Positions 1 through 13,626 of a stretch of 64,000 bases of DNA are shown piece after piece. The DNA comes from Varroa destructor. Its lineage: Eukaryota > Arthropoda > Arachnida > Mesostigmata > Varroidae. Below the pieces are notes generated by a model. That model searched no databases. It had not been told where the DNA came from and saw only the letters and a list, made by a program, of their open reading frames with translations. The number at the start of each line of letters is the position of its first letter. The stretch's first letter is position 1. The position numbers were made by a program, and so were the translations under genes. The stretch covers positions 52,972,801-53,036,800 of the forward strand of contig NW_019211455.1 of the NCBI RefSeq assembly GCF_002443255.2. The letters run 5' to 3'.

Positions 1-3000
1 TTATTCACACCACGCCCAAAATGAAGACTAATCAGACTTTCAAAAGCTCTACTTATGGCGACAAATATATTCTCATTATAAACAAATTGCATAGAACATG
101 GATCCGATCCATCGATAACGTCAGAATTTACTAGGCCAAGTAATGTGGCAGGACACATTTCAGAGGAAAACACAAACAGGTCAGAGTCGTGCTCATGTCG
201 TGTCATCCATGCAATTAGTGCTACGGATTCTTTCTGGTCCGTTTGTTGCGTAGGCTCTTTACTTATATTCCTCACCCATGTATGAACTAACTGACATGAA
301 GTTTTTAAAAATCGCGCCACCCGACCACCAAATCGAATATACCATATCTGCCAGAAACACGCTAGCCTCACTCGTTAAAACGTCTGAATTGGGCAGGACA
401 ACTGACAATATATCAACGCTTCCCGGTAACCGCCCTTCCGATTTAATCTTGTTTCAATCAATATTTAAATCTAATTATTTCAACGAGACTAGGTTAAAGT
501 GAGCTAAATCCGAAGAGGATTACACCGCATAACTAACTGCATATTAAACGGAGCGGCGGGTCCTTCAGTGCTTAAACTTTTTTTTTGTTAGCCCTCTTTT
601 ATGACATAGTACATATATTCATGACTACGTTATTACCCCACTGTGACGGTTACGAGGCTTTAAAGTAAGACCAAGGTACCGCAGGTTTGCTTAGAAGGAT
701 ACATTTGCCTAAACATGGAGTTGATCGTCTGGAACAGCATATGGCGGTATTATTGCTACGCCATATTTAAGGATATAGACACCAGGCTTATCTATAAAGA
801 ATCGATAATCCATAATAATCTAATGAACTATAGGTTGTTAAGTATTGCATTTGAGGCAACCCGCTCCTTATTTTACCACTGTTTATATATTATATAAAAT
901 ATATTATATAATTATATTTTATTAAAAACCAGGTTTTTTAGCTATCATACTTGAATAAGGTTTACTCGTTATTAAAAGTTATGTTTAAAAGATAATGTTG
1001 TGATAAATAACGTACACATCTCGCGCTCGATAAATTCAAAGGCCTGAAGTTAGTTCAATAGGAATCTTACTTGGGGCCTACATGCTTTCTAGATTCGTTC
1101 ATTTAAAATCAAAATGTAAACCAATTTCTAGAAAAATCTTCTAAAGCCAAGTGGACGTAAAGGGATACTTTTTACTAATTGATAGAGTCTCCAACCCTCT
1201 AAAAAGCGAAACCAGAAATAAAAAATCCAAGCGATTAATTTCAAATGTAAACACTCGTTGGCCAAGTGAAAGCACTATTCTGCTTCCACTAGCTTCATTC
1301 TCTAAGTTCGTAGTTCTTCGTCCCTGTTTTTCTTTTGAAAAAGATGCAGCACCACGCCATTGTGCATAAAACACAAACAGGTTCTTTATTTCAGTTCTTT
1401 CTTTTGTCCTTATCTACTAGATCTTCCTCCAAACAAAGCATCCCGTTTCGAAAAATTCTCACCGATATCGACGGAACATTTTAATTAGGCAGGTACTTCA
1501 GCAAAACTACGAAACAGGGAATCTCTACTGGAAGGAACAACCAGCTTAAGAAATCAGCTTACTTGTGCCTGCAGCGGGATGCACTTGGACAGCGCTCGAC
1601 GCAAGCCCAATAGGTCGCTGGCCGTTAGGTCGATGGCAGTAGACATAGTTGCCAAAAGTCGGCCTTTCCCTGTTACTCCTATTTCTACTGCTACAAACCA
1701 TTATTTGTTTAGAACTGCGTTTACAGTCCTATTAAAGTACAGCGGAAGCTGCGCAGTCATCGTTGAAGGCGCGGACTGACCTCTTACTAATAAAGTATAA
1801 TTGTAAGTGACAAATTTACGTGAGCGACACGGAATACGTGATTGATACGATATGTTTGGTATACCTTTTCATTTTTTAGCTGTCTTTCAAAAATGTATTT
1901 GCGGCAAAGCAATAGCTTGATAGGAGAATGGATCAGTTTGTCGGTTCTTCAATTATAACGGTGTCTTGCAAAAAACGATCAACGACGAAAGTATCCGTAG
2001 TTTTCGGGCAGTGTTTTTAATGCACGATATATACATTTATCTCAAATAGAAAATAATGAATATAAAAATGCTCGAGTATCATCGTCTGCCTTCTTCACGC
2101 ATTCATTCATTTGATTCAAGAGGCATCAATCTTTGATATGAGACGCTACGATGCCCATTCTGCCGCTGAACTCGCTTTAGCGATACGTTATTGTATTTGT
2201 GAGGCATCTAAGTATATTTACATTGCGATCACCACTACCGTTTATTTATGTCGCTATATTGCTTGTCCACTTAAATATGAAACGAGATAGTAGCTGAAAT
2301 TACCTCTGTCTATAAGGTCTTCAGTCAACAAGTACGAGTTCCTGGAGGCTATTTTCCCAGATACATGACAAGGTTTGTGGTACGCCACAGTATCTATCGC
2401 CATAGTCACTACATACGGATTGTGCGCTTCATAATTAACGCAGGGTCCAGGCTACGCGAAACCTGTTGGCTCTCTATCGACGTAGGTCGTTGGCTAGCCT
2501 ATCAGCGAGAGAATAGAGACTGACCAACGCTGAGTAAGGCAATATAAGATCAAAATTCTTCGATTAAAAGCTGACTTGCTGCTCCAGAATAGTCTGGATT
2601 GATCTCACATCGAAGGGCCAGAAAATACCAATAATTTTGAATTTATTCATAAGGAACGTTCGGGTTAAAGAGAATTTTTTCTTAAAAAAAAAAAAAGAAT
2701 AAACCGGCATAGCGAACGTTGGCACAAAATTCGTATCTTTTTTAGTCGTGTGAATTTCAATCTAGCGACAACGGGCCGGACGTTCATTTGCTACGTTGAT
2801 AAAGAAGGTGTTCGCTAGAGCGACTTGCTTGCGTTTGACAGCATACTGCAATTTTCGACTTGTTTGACCTGAAGATTGAAGGGTAGCTATGACGGCCCCA
2901 TAGGGGAACCTTCGTGTAGAGCTTGCTCGAATCGGCAAGAGTCAGGCAGGCCAAACTCGCTCATCCTAAGGCACTGTTCTATATTGGCAACTGGAATGAG

Positions 3001-3083
3001 GAGCAATGAACTTACACCTGTACTGTCTGGAAATTTGAAAATTTCTGTGCCGCGAAAGCCGGTGTCCATTGCGCTCATCGGCG
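1..3083. other. No recognised gene
   Basis: AT-rich DNA with short open frames only (the longest is below 90 codons). There is a run of about 13 A at about 2,684. Frames on both strands at 1,141-1,374 mirror each other and resemble no protein. Confidence 0.5.
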
Positions 3084-3140
3084 ATGCACGATTTTCATCC
3101 GAACCCTTCATTTGCAATGGAATTGAAGATTCGTGAACAT
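3084..3140 (+). CDS. Candidate short first coding exon
   Basis: An ATG in fair context (CGGCGATGC) starts 19 codons reading MHDFHPNPSFAMELKIREH and runs exactly to a consensus donor, CAT|GTAAGT. The preceding ~200 bases are GC-richer than average and could be 5'UTR. No downstream exon was identified and no protein was recognised. The opposite strand is also open here, so this is weak. Confidence 0.15.
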
Positions 3141-6100
3141 GTAAGTTGCGAACTTCCGTTTATTACATATTTCATATCTCATGTTTAATTAAACTTTGTA
3201 ATATTTACGTACAGCTTGATCGATTTAGTAATTTTCGCCAGTAATCTCTATTCAAGTGGTTGAAAAGATTACCAATGAAGCATTGTTTCGCTGTCGTATC
3301 TTCTACGCCATATTTAATGCATATGGGTCCCTAAGATTTACTATACATATATTTACTATATATATATTTACAATAAGATAATTCTTACGACATAATTTGT
3401 TGGACTAGTAATACTCTCAAGCAAAAAATCACCGTTTAGTAAATTCAGCAGGTAGCTAACAAGTAATACAAACGTGCACGTTTCTATACCAGTGTGGTTT
3501 AGTTCTGCATTTAGCTTGCACATTATGCAAATAAACTAGAGCGGATTAACTTACCTACTCACAAACCTAACCTCTAAAGCTGTTTTGGCCGCGAATTGCT
3601 ATAGCCTGATTTTCAGTGCATGGGCCTATTAATTTGTAGCGAGGCTGGACATAAAAGTCTTATAGCCAGGCTTTTTACTTTTAAATGAACTCTTTACAGC
3701 TACCGTAACGATACATACACTAGCAAAGCAATAGTGTCTCTCTTATATATCGTCAATGAGATATAAAAATATGAAGCACTGTTCCATGGACCATTTTAGG
3801 CTTTTCTTTCTGCATTCTTTCTATCAATATTTCACTATAGATATATGATTTTACTTATAGCACATACGCCATATATATGACTATCTAAGTCCTGCATATA
3901 CGTACCAAGGCACATGGTTGGAGCACCAACAACCACTTTGCATTTGATTGATATGCACCAGTGTAACGGAAATAAAGTATATTAAATTCGGCGGGAACAT
4001 TTCCCAGTAGAAATTCTGGGAATATATCTTATATTCATTCTTAATTGAAGCTACTCGAGTAGTTCTTCATCTTCAACAAGGATCATCCGCACACTTCGAT
4101 AGAAAATACAAGATAACATAGATAATAGTTTGTTGTCTTTCGTTGCATGATAAAATTTGCGGACAAGTCACCTCGTAATACTAAATATATGAAAAAGGAT
4201 CAACATGTTTAGCTCGACCACCTGTTTCAGCGACTGAAATTAGCCGTCGTGCTGATAGATCGCACAACATCTATTGTAAAATCTGAGTATATTGGTACTC
4301 AAATGCGTGTCTTAATCACGCCTTTGTCATTGTGTTCACGACGTTACGTAGCAAACACGCTTCACACCACATACCGTAGTTTGTCTTTGCGCCTTATCCC
4401 ACGCTGCACTATGGCCTCTAAGGAAACCCCTTTTTTCCCTCCCTTTTCTACCTTTGACGTTTGTTTTACGTCGGCGCGTTGTCAACTAACTTCTTTAGCA
4501 GCACGTTATCCTGGCAGATTAGATCTACCAAAATACGATAGCTTAGCTGCTTGTCTTTGAGCCACGAATATATTCGAAGTTATTCCAACTTCTCTATTGT
4601 TCCGCTGATGTATCCCTCGCTGAACTGTTGAGGGTTTCGTTCAAGATTGAAATACGATTAAGACTTTGCTAAAGAAGCGTCCGTACCACCAACAAACGTT
4701 TAGCAGTATTACGAAACGGTCCGCGAACGTTGCAGGCGCTATGATGTATGCAGCTCTCGATCGGCACGTACTATTACTTGGCTCCTAAAGTTGTGGTTGT
4801 AACTGAAGTGTGGTCTTAAAGTCGTGGATTTCGTAAATGAATAAGTCTGAGGTTCGGCTGGTCAATTAAGCTAAATCTTGCAGTTAGAAAACTAAACTAT
4901 TGTAAATAGGAGCAGGCAGCTGCTCGTTGCTAAGCGCTCTAGCAACAGAAGAAAGAAATCGGACGCTGCAGCTCATGGCAATGTCAACGTTAGAGCGATT
5001 CGATTCTAACGAACTGCCAAATTTAATCCGAATAGTAAGGTTATTATGATTAAAAAAATTATAAAATTCTAAACACTGCGTAAGGTACAAATGTGTTAGT
5101 TAGTTATTTTTTTTTTATAGAAAATTGGTTGTGAGTATATAATACCTCAGCAACAGAGGAAGCGTAAATGTTTGCCTTATCGGTACTCAGTTTGTTTTTG
5201 GTATTTTCAAAAACACTGCATCAATAGATTGCAAATAAATCCATACATATTTATAAAAACATATGAACGATCATGATTAAGCCTGTTCAATTATATATTG
5301 AACAGTATACCGTCTAAGCTGCCCCCGAGCCTTATTACGGTAAGGGGAGTTGAGCAGCAATATTAATGACCTTTTACTTTCTACAGGTTACGTGGTTCGG
5401 TGGGGGTAGGCTTATACACCTTATACGGATCATTGTGAACTCTACCTGCGATATTCGCCACCAGTATTTAGCAAGAAGTACCATTTTTTTGCGCCATAAG
5501 TTGGTCGCTCTCAAGGCCACGATTCCTAAAAGAGGGTAGGACCTTTACATGACTTCATGGTGGAAACCAACTACAGCTTTAGGATGTTCAAAACCGCTTG
5601 GAACGACCTCTCCCATTGGCCCTCATAGAAGGTTTGAACGAAAGCAAATCCGCAGCGAACGGTGTATTGTCCTATCATCGTGTCGGCCAGAGATGTACGG
5701 GAAAGTATACACTTTGGGAAGAATTTTTAGGATGGCCATTTGGAGGGCTGAGACCATCGGCGTTGAGAACCATCACGGCCGCGCTGCTGGAAGGCGGGGC
5801 AAGAACTCGACAGAATTACGGACAGTCCCCAAGGATGAATAAAATCCGCCATCTTCGTTTTGCGCAACGAATCAAGACGATGATCCTCTTCTACCTTTCA
5901 CTTTCGTACACTGTACTCGATCATTTGTTAACCCTCTGTTCGGCTAACGTCATCTTCGTTGTTGTAGCTTCCCACAGCAATTGCTCACTACCGTGGCCAA
6001 AAACAGCGCAGGCCACACCGATCTCTACCCGTCAATTTTTTTTTTTTTTATTATTTGTCGTCTGGTTCCCTGGTTCTCTCATCTAAGCATTCTTGCTTCT

Positions 6101-9100
6101 TATGTCTGCTCGCTGGCTTTTTTCGGCTATTTTTCTGCCATCTTGCCTTTCGCGAGATGTTATTACCTCTTTTCCCGTCCACGACTATGACCGACCAACA
6201 TCCAACAGTTCACTTCTTTGGTTGTTTCCTATCGGTATGTAGATAGTACCAGCACGTGGTACACCCAACAGCAACCCAGTCAACATCATCGCTTTTCCCA
6301 CACTCACGATGCTTGCCCTCGGTACAACATACGTCTCCCCCAAAAAAGCGAAACTAACCCCAAACATACATATACGTTTTTTGCCATAGCTGCGCACTTC
6401 GCCTAGCAACCGCTCCTTCCCTTTTCGAGATCCCGATTGATAGTTAACATTGTATAGCGACTTTATCATTGCAGACGCAAATGTTTTATGTTAGCTCTCG
6501 AACGCAGTCCCCATGATAGCTTAGGGGATCACGTATTTGCTTCCTAAGTTTAGGGACATGTTGCGGTCTACATTGGAGTCCGGGTAAAGGCACATTTTGT
6601 TTTATACTAGGAACCAGTTGTCTGAATGAGTGCCTAATGGCAATTCCAAGCGTAAAAGTCGAAATATGGAGCTCTCGAGCGCAAAAGTACTAAAGAAGGG
6701 ATTGAGTCTGAGCTGACTGGTGGCCGCACTCGTTGGGGCAAGGGCAGCAGAAGGGGCTTTAGAGTATACCACATGTATATCATCGAAGTGTCTATTCTTA
6801 CGCGGTGCCCCTTTTGATCTCGAGAATGCCAGCAGCAATGATAGCGGCAGTGGCAAGGTCATAGCCGACCACACTATAGGGCTTCCTCTCTTTCTATCTG
6901 CCTGTGCGTCGATCGCCCACTCTATATACATGTATCCCATTAATTGACTGGCCATAGTCTGCAATAGCTAGTTGAGGATAGGAGAAACCGCAACGCCTTC
7001 GCTGCTGCCTCTATCTCAAGCCAGGGACACTACAGCAAGGCAACATGGAGCAACAAAGGCTGCATCTATCATCTGCCTGTTCCTCGAACGGTCTTCCCGG
7101 TCGATAACCTGGTAAACAAACGGCACCAGCGGGCGAAGCCACGGTGAAAAAGCCATAGACTCTAAAGCCTTTTCATTGTCCGACGGTCTCTAACCGACTG
7201 GACACGATCCAGTACAGAGCGTATTGTTCTCTGCCGATTCGAGCCTGCAACTGATTACCTGCCACATAGACCAAGCTGCCCTATACGTGGCTCTATCCGA
7301 ATACTACTACTTCTGCAGCTTGTACGACGATTTCCATTCCTGCGTTATAGTCCATCCTTTTCGTATTCTCTGTTGCCCCACGAACCGGCGGTACCTTGTA
7401 GCACACAGTAGTAGTTCACCTTGTTCGATTTCTCCCGGACCTGCTGGCCTGCCTCGGCCAACTAACAGGCCGATATAAAGAGCATCACGTTTCTTTTCTA
7501 ATCTTTAAGCAACGGATCATGATAGAGGACGTCTAGCGTCCTTACTGCCGCACCATATCCTTCTTGCATGTGCCGCCGCCTATTTAATAACGCAGTCTAT
7601 GATCAAAAAACAGTTCCCTACAAACTGGCTGCAAGCCGCTGCTTGCGAGTCAAGCTAGTGACGCCAGATATATATACAGAGACTCATCTATACGTATTTA
7701 TGTGTGGTGAGGATCCTTAGGTCTATGTGAATGCGTTATACTTGTCTGTGTATGGATGTGCCTTTGCGTATATAGAAGTGTACCATATGTCGGAATAAAC
7801 TGGCCGATTTCATTAGGGGGCGGTGATAAAAAGGTCTGCTACAATCGGATCCGACATGATGATACAACAATAGCTAAGAAAAGCCGACAATAGCAAAAAA
7901 GACGAAAAGTTACCCGTATAAAATAAAATAAAGGACGGTCTACCTTTCTGTTTAATTTATTCAGAGCGAACGTTTACAACGGAAAATACTGACCTTAGTC
8001 ACATATTCCCCCATTCATCTCTTTCTGTTTCGACTTTCCTTTCCACATCGCTGTTAGGCATAGTCCTATCAAAGCTAGATCACAACATGTCCCTAAGATT
8101 TTTTGTCGCCATTTATCTACATAGTTTTCACTTGGCAATCAGACTTGCATGATATCTCACGATAGTTTCAAACTCTGTCGGTGATCTTCCATTTTTCTAA
8201 AATTCCAGTATCCTGGTATTCCATTTGCGCAGTGCATGGTAAGCGTCATTTCTATCCATGTTGCGACCACCACTGAAGCACGTCTCTTCAACAAAGGGCC
8301 CCGAATGTCGACGGTAAATCTTGGCTTTTATCCAATGAGATCGAAAAGAACGTTTCGAGGATACAATGTAGAAAAACTCGATTAAATAAGACTCAATAAG
8401 AAACAGCATTGGAGTAAGATGTTAATGAAGCCGATGCTACAATGAGATCGCAAGGAAGATTTGCATTAGAGGAATATAAGCAACCGTATTACGGTGTTAT
8501 TGTGGTTCATTGATATGCTGCCATAACTTGATGCTCTTGGAGATTGAAGCCCTCAGTCTCGACCCGGCTGTAAGCCTAGAGTATAATAGTACAATTAACT
8601 GGCTTCCGCTAAGGAAAAGCTTAAAGATATAATCGTTGTCATACGTATTGTTTAGAGGACGACCTTTCTTGGGTCCTCTTGGCCACTTTCAGCTGTTTCC
8701 AAAATTTAGCTTATATTTACGTTATTATTATTGTCAAAAGTAAGGCTTGTTGTACCTACAGCGGTCATCTGCTATATAGCAAAATATGCGAAAAAATATT
8801 AGCATTTCTCTATATCAAGTATTTTTCCGTAACAATAACGTTTTTTACTTTACAATCGGTTCTATGGGTTGTTTGTAGCACGCTTTGCAAATTATTTAAG
8901 CTGCTTGCCCCTCTTGTTACTTCGGTTCCTTAAAAAGGCCTACGGTGATGATTTTGATGATTTCTGCAGACGGCATTCGTTGTGCTCAGCGGCTGGGCAT
9001 ATTGCCCTCCCAGTCTTGTTTGTACCCACGTGTTAATGCGGAGTGGATTGCCGAAAGGGTCAATTCCTTGCAGCTTCCATTGCGCGTAACCGTATTAACC

Positions 9101-12100
9101 TGAACAAGTTTATCTGCTATGTTGTTCATATGCCTGCAATGTCTTTTTTGCTTATTGTAAGTTTTGTAACCGGGTAGTCTACAATCTGTTACGACGATAT
9201 TGAGAGTTGTCGAGGCTTGTTAGTTAGATGAAAATAGTTACAACCGCGATCGTCTTTCTGGGAGTCGATTCGGCCGTGTCCTGTCTAATTATTAGGACGT
9301 ATGCGAGTGCGTGAACTGTTGATATGTGTAGTTTTACGCTGCAGCTCCTGATAATGATTGTACGCTTGTATAACAATTTTAAATTAAACGCATAAGCCTG
9401 TTTAGGCCAATAAACAATTGACGTTTGTCCTCGCGATCAGCCTTTTAGGCGACTTCACACTATTTTGCTATCTTAGCTTGAACACAGCGTGGCCATAATG
9501 ATGGACCGAGGCCCGTTCTGGGTTGCACGAAGTTAGCAATTTCTAGCTCATAGACGTCCTTGTGTGCAGATAGAGATACCAATGCGACGGGTGGGTGCCA
9601 GTAAACGAAGAGCTGTGACGGCTGTTTCTGCCTAATCACAGATCGTGTACATCACTCTATCGACATTAGCTGGCAGGGAACCGCCATTTTGGCTTGCCTC
9701 AAAAGGGTAATTCGTGCGATGGCGCCGGCGCCTGTCATTGAAACCGGCGATAGCTAGTGAGCAGCTAATAACAGTAGACCCAAGTTGTCCGTTATGTTCC
9801 GAGAGAGGCGACAAGGCATGGTTATAGCACGTAATTCTAGTGACGGATTAAGCATTGATAGATGTACCTATGTATATTGAATGTAAAGTGGCCATCTAGT
9901 AGGTCAGTATGCTCTTTGTGAGGGTGACACAGGACTACATATACGTATAATCTACGCAATGGTCCTGTCCTGACAATATTTCTCGTATTGTAATGTAGTG
10001 GCTGTTATCATGCCATGGATGGCTCTATAGTACCGATCGCTTCAAGTCGGGGGATGGCAACCCCCCAAAACATGAAAATAATACGACTTGTTTATGAAGC
10101 ACGCCTCATGAATGTGGCGCACTGTGGGATTTCAGTATAAAATTCTGGTGGATAAAACACCAAGCCAACAAAGTATGATGAAAAAACATTCGTTGCTATG
10201 AACTGTCGTGTGACAGGTTCAGTTCGATAGTTTATATTCGTGATGCGTTAACACGCGGTTCGGTAATTACGTAATTTTTATAGGATTTGTCATCAACGGA
10301 CATTTCCATAAATCTATATGACTATTTTCTTTTCCGACGTTTTTATCGACTAAGTAGGCCATCATTTTGCGTCTACAACCGTGCGCGTGCAGCAGATATG
10401 AGGTATGAAAGCGACCTCCCTGTTTTCCAATAGACTTCGTTTTCATTGGACTCGATCAGAACCCTTAACCATTGCCTAGCAGCGGCGGCTTCCGCTTACC
10501 GCTGCTTTTCAAGATTCCCGTTGACCCCAGCCCCCACCGGCTTTCAGTTCGTCCCACTGTCCATCTCCCGATATTTTCCACCCCTTCGTCTTGAAGAAGT
10601 ACAGTGTACTGAAGCGATGAGTTATCCCCCGATTTCCGGATCGATATCTACAGATCCTCATTCCCCACTTGGCTGTCTTCGCCGCCGACAGCCTAATCTT
10701 CCAATACTGTTCACACAATTATCCACTCTACATTCCACATATATATAACCGGAGAGGATGGAAGTGCATTGACGAATGGCAGCGATTAATCTTGCGCCTT
10801 CGACTTCACCTGCAACAGTGTTTTATTCGACCGACATGCCTGCGATCTGCCTGGCAGGATTTTGTGAAGGTGAAAATAGAAAAAGACGAGTAGGAAGAAG
10901 AAATATGAACTGAAAGAAGCGAACATCGTACGTTCGCGTGCTGTCGCTAGTGCGACCATAGAGTTGTCAGACGATTGAAGGTTTAGCTGACCCCCATTTA
11001 TTTTGCAGCGTCCAAGTACTAGCGGGCTGTTCTAGCCCCGCCACGTCAAAGTAACAACAACGCGGGTTGTCCGGCAAGAGCATCGAGGAGCGACGAAATG
11101 TAAGCAAGACAAGAATGGACTGACGTTAGTGTACGTGTCACTCATGTAGCGTGTCAGTCGTCATGTATTATGCTACATGAACAAGCATACCACTATGTTA
11201 TAGTAGTAAACTTCAATGTAATGTTTTGCATTGCGATTTATTATTACTATTATTCGATGAAATTCCACATTGTACCAAATTCTATCTAGCGTCTGTTGTG
11301 CGTGACACATACGTACACAGCTGAACGAACGCCAACACTGGTCCACTGACGCGCTGAAATGATAGAACACTCATACCGCCTTCATGGTTAGAAAGTTTCC
11401 GCTAACAAGCATGGCTACTCAGCTACAAAAATTCAGACGCGGCTTATGGAACGACACTCAATACATTTCCGCATAACATAAAACTGCCACTGTTATTGAC
11501 GCTATAAGGAACGAGTCCCGTGAGATGAAGCGCACACGGTGACCACAGCCATGGCGACCAGCAAGCAAACAAAAGCTGATACAAAACTTTAGTACATAAC
11601 CAGTATTACAACCAAGCTTAATAAGCGCAAAGGAAAACAAAGAAACACGGCCAACGCTAAAGTAAGGGAAAAATTGCTCGATTTGGTTTGTATTTACGGA
11701 GAGAAAAGGAGAATGGCAAGCGTCACAAGGAAAATACAAATCACAATTTTTTTTTTATTGACACCAGGAAATAAGATAGTAGATAGCTGGTCTTAAATCA
11801 AAGACATCAATCAGCTCATCGTACCATAACCAATGAATCAATAAAAACACCTGCCGTGTTTTCATCGACGTACTTACTATACACAGAAATATCTAAATGT
11901 TGGGAATTATAGTAAACATATTATGAACAATTTAGAATAAGTATAAACTTGACCGCATTGATCGAAAATGCAAGCCCGAAATACAGAAAAAATTAAGTTA
12001 ATCTAAACTTTTATAGCAAACCCAAAAGTGCAGATGTTTTTGTACCCATAAGCGCATCATGTTTATGAGCATTTTTTCAGTTGATAGCAAAAATAATTTT

Positions 12101-13556
12101 TGCATCGACAGCTAAAAATTAGCGTCTGTTTGGAATTATCTTGACAATTATAGATCGTCGGCAAAAGCCGCCGTTTTCTAATTATAATACCTTTCTTCGT
12201 CAGAGATTTCTTTCATATTGAGCACTTTCTCTAGTTCGTAATTATAGACCGTGTGAAAAAAAGGGAGAAGCAAATCCCTATTTCTCCTGAGGAAACAACC
12301 AAATGCTAAAGTTAGCAAAGTGATACTCTTACACATAAAAAGCCATTTATCTATCTCAGAATTGCTAATGCCAGACTACTAGAAGAGCTACTATTTCCTT
12401 AAAGATTAAGCAAGATAGGCCAGTAAAACACAAATGTCCGGAACGTTTTGCCGCAAATAATGCTATTCGCAATTTGCGAACTACTTTGAAAGTTAAAGTC
12501 GGCGATCTGGCAGTCTTCTTTTTGCCGTAACACTGAAACTGGCGTTATCTTTTTCAGGTCACAAAAGTTAGGTCTTTTACTCTTGACCGAAGTGCTTTTC
12601 AGAAGAACAACCGTTAACTTGAAGCGCCGACAAGTTTATGACCCAAAGAAAGAAATAAATCACAATCGGTATATGCGCATGGATAAGCAAACCTTCATAA
12701 CGTATCAATGCCGTTTTTCCTCCGTTTTTGATTGCCGGTAGAAATACTTTCCAGCACCTAAAAATATATACTACCTGGTCTAAATAGACCCAGTTTCGGC
12801 CTAAGTGGGATACTTGGCTCGAAAAATGCATATATTTTCTACACGTGGAGTACTTAATTCGTTACTGAAAAATTAAATGTTTGGCACCTTATTTTGATTT
12901 AACCTTAATTCAATTCTACTATTTCTTATAGCTTAACTCAGTCGTGCTAAAGTGATTTTACTTCATTTTTTGAAGTAAAAGAAGACTTTTTGCCAAACCT
13001 TCACATATATATGTATGTAAATAATACGTCTGCTTTCTTAACGGACGAATCAGTTTACCAGAGGGTATCATCTGAGCACAGACAGGCGTCCAGTTATGTA
13101 CGCACACGGTAGAGCCTCTAACTCGATACAAAATTTTGGTGGGCTGCGTGTCACAGCGAGAATGTATCTGCCACTCTTATTACTAGAAGAGAGTTTGATC
13201 TTTTTAGAAGCAAACAATAAGCTAGTCCGGCTTATAAGAAGTTCGGAGAACATTTCCATAGGACAAACCGGAAGATTTTCAGCAGACTTTAGTTTTAGGG
13301 GGCTCAAAAATTCATTAAGATAGCTTAAAAGATCATTAATACACGCCGATTTTCATCCTAAGGACCTAAGGGCCGTTCAGATAGCCAAAAAGTAAATTGG
13401 CAGTTGGGTCGTCCAGGTGAGTGTCATTAATTAGCCTTTTTGATGACTTTCAGTTTGCTATCGGCCCAAAATTTAATTCCGCTAAGACTTATATATAGCG
13501 TTTTTAAGCGACATTTTAACACGTCTTTATCTAACAATATTTCTCGATGTACTATT

Positions 13557-13560
<4 letters not shown>
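3141..13560. other. No recognised gene; GC-richer patches
   Basis: The 5.5-7.5 kb and 10.4-11.1 kb patches are GC-richer and carry overlapping frames up to 162 codons (5598-6086) in two phases. The longest ends in a poly-T-encoded Phe run and a hydrophobic tail of low complexity. None matches a family I know. The rest is AT-rich, with short TATA/ATAC repeats near 3,340-3,372. No tRNA or rRNA was seen. Confidence 0.45.

Positions 13561-13616
<56 letters not shown>
13561..13616. repeat. (AT)28 microsatellite
   Basis: Uninterrupted AT dinucleotide run of 56 bases, followed by a GT-interrupted extension to about 13,626. It is the longest simple dinucleotide array in the window. Confidence 0.98.

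Positions 13617-13626
<10 letters not shown>

Noticed and set aside
5549..6086. Overlapping plus-strand frames of 97 and 162 codons
   Set aside because: They overlap in different phases, show no recognised motif, and the longer one gains length from a poly-T tract and GC-richer composition. The expected number of such frames by chance in this window is not negligible.
8082..8101. 18 of 20 bases shared with 54,707-54,726 (CACAACATGTCCCTA core)
   Set aside because: A ~15-base exact match between two places is expected by chance a few times in 64 kb, and similarity does not extend to the flanks.
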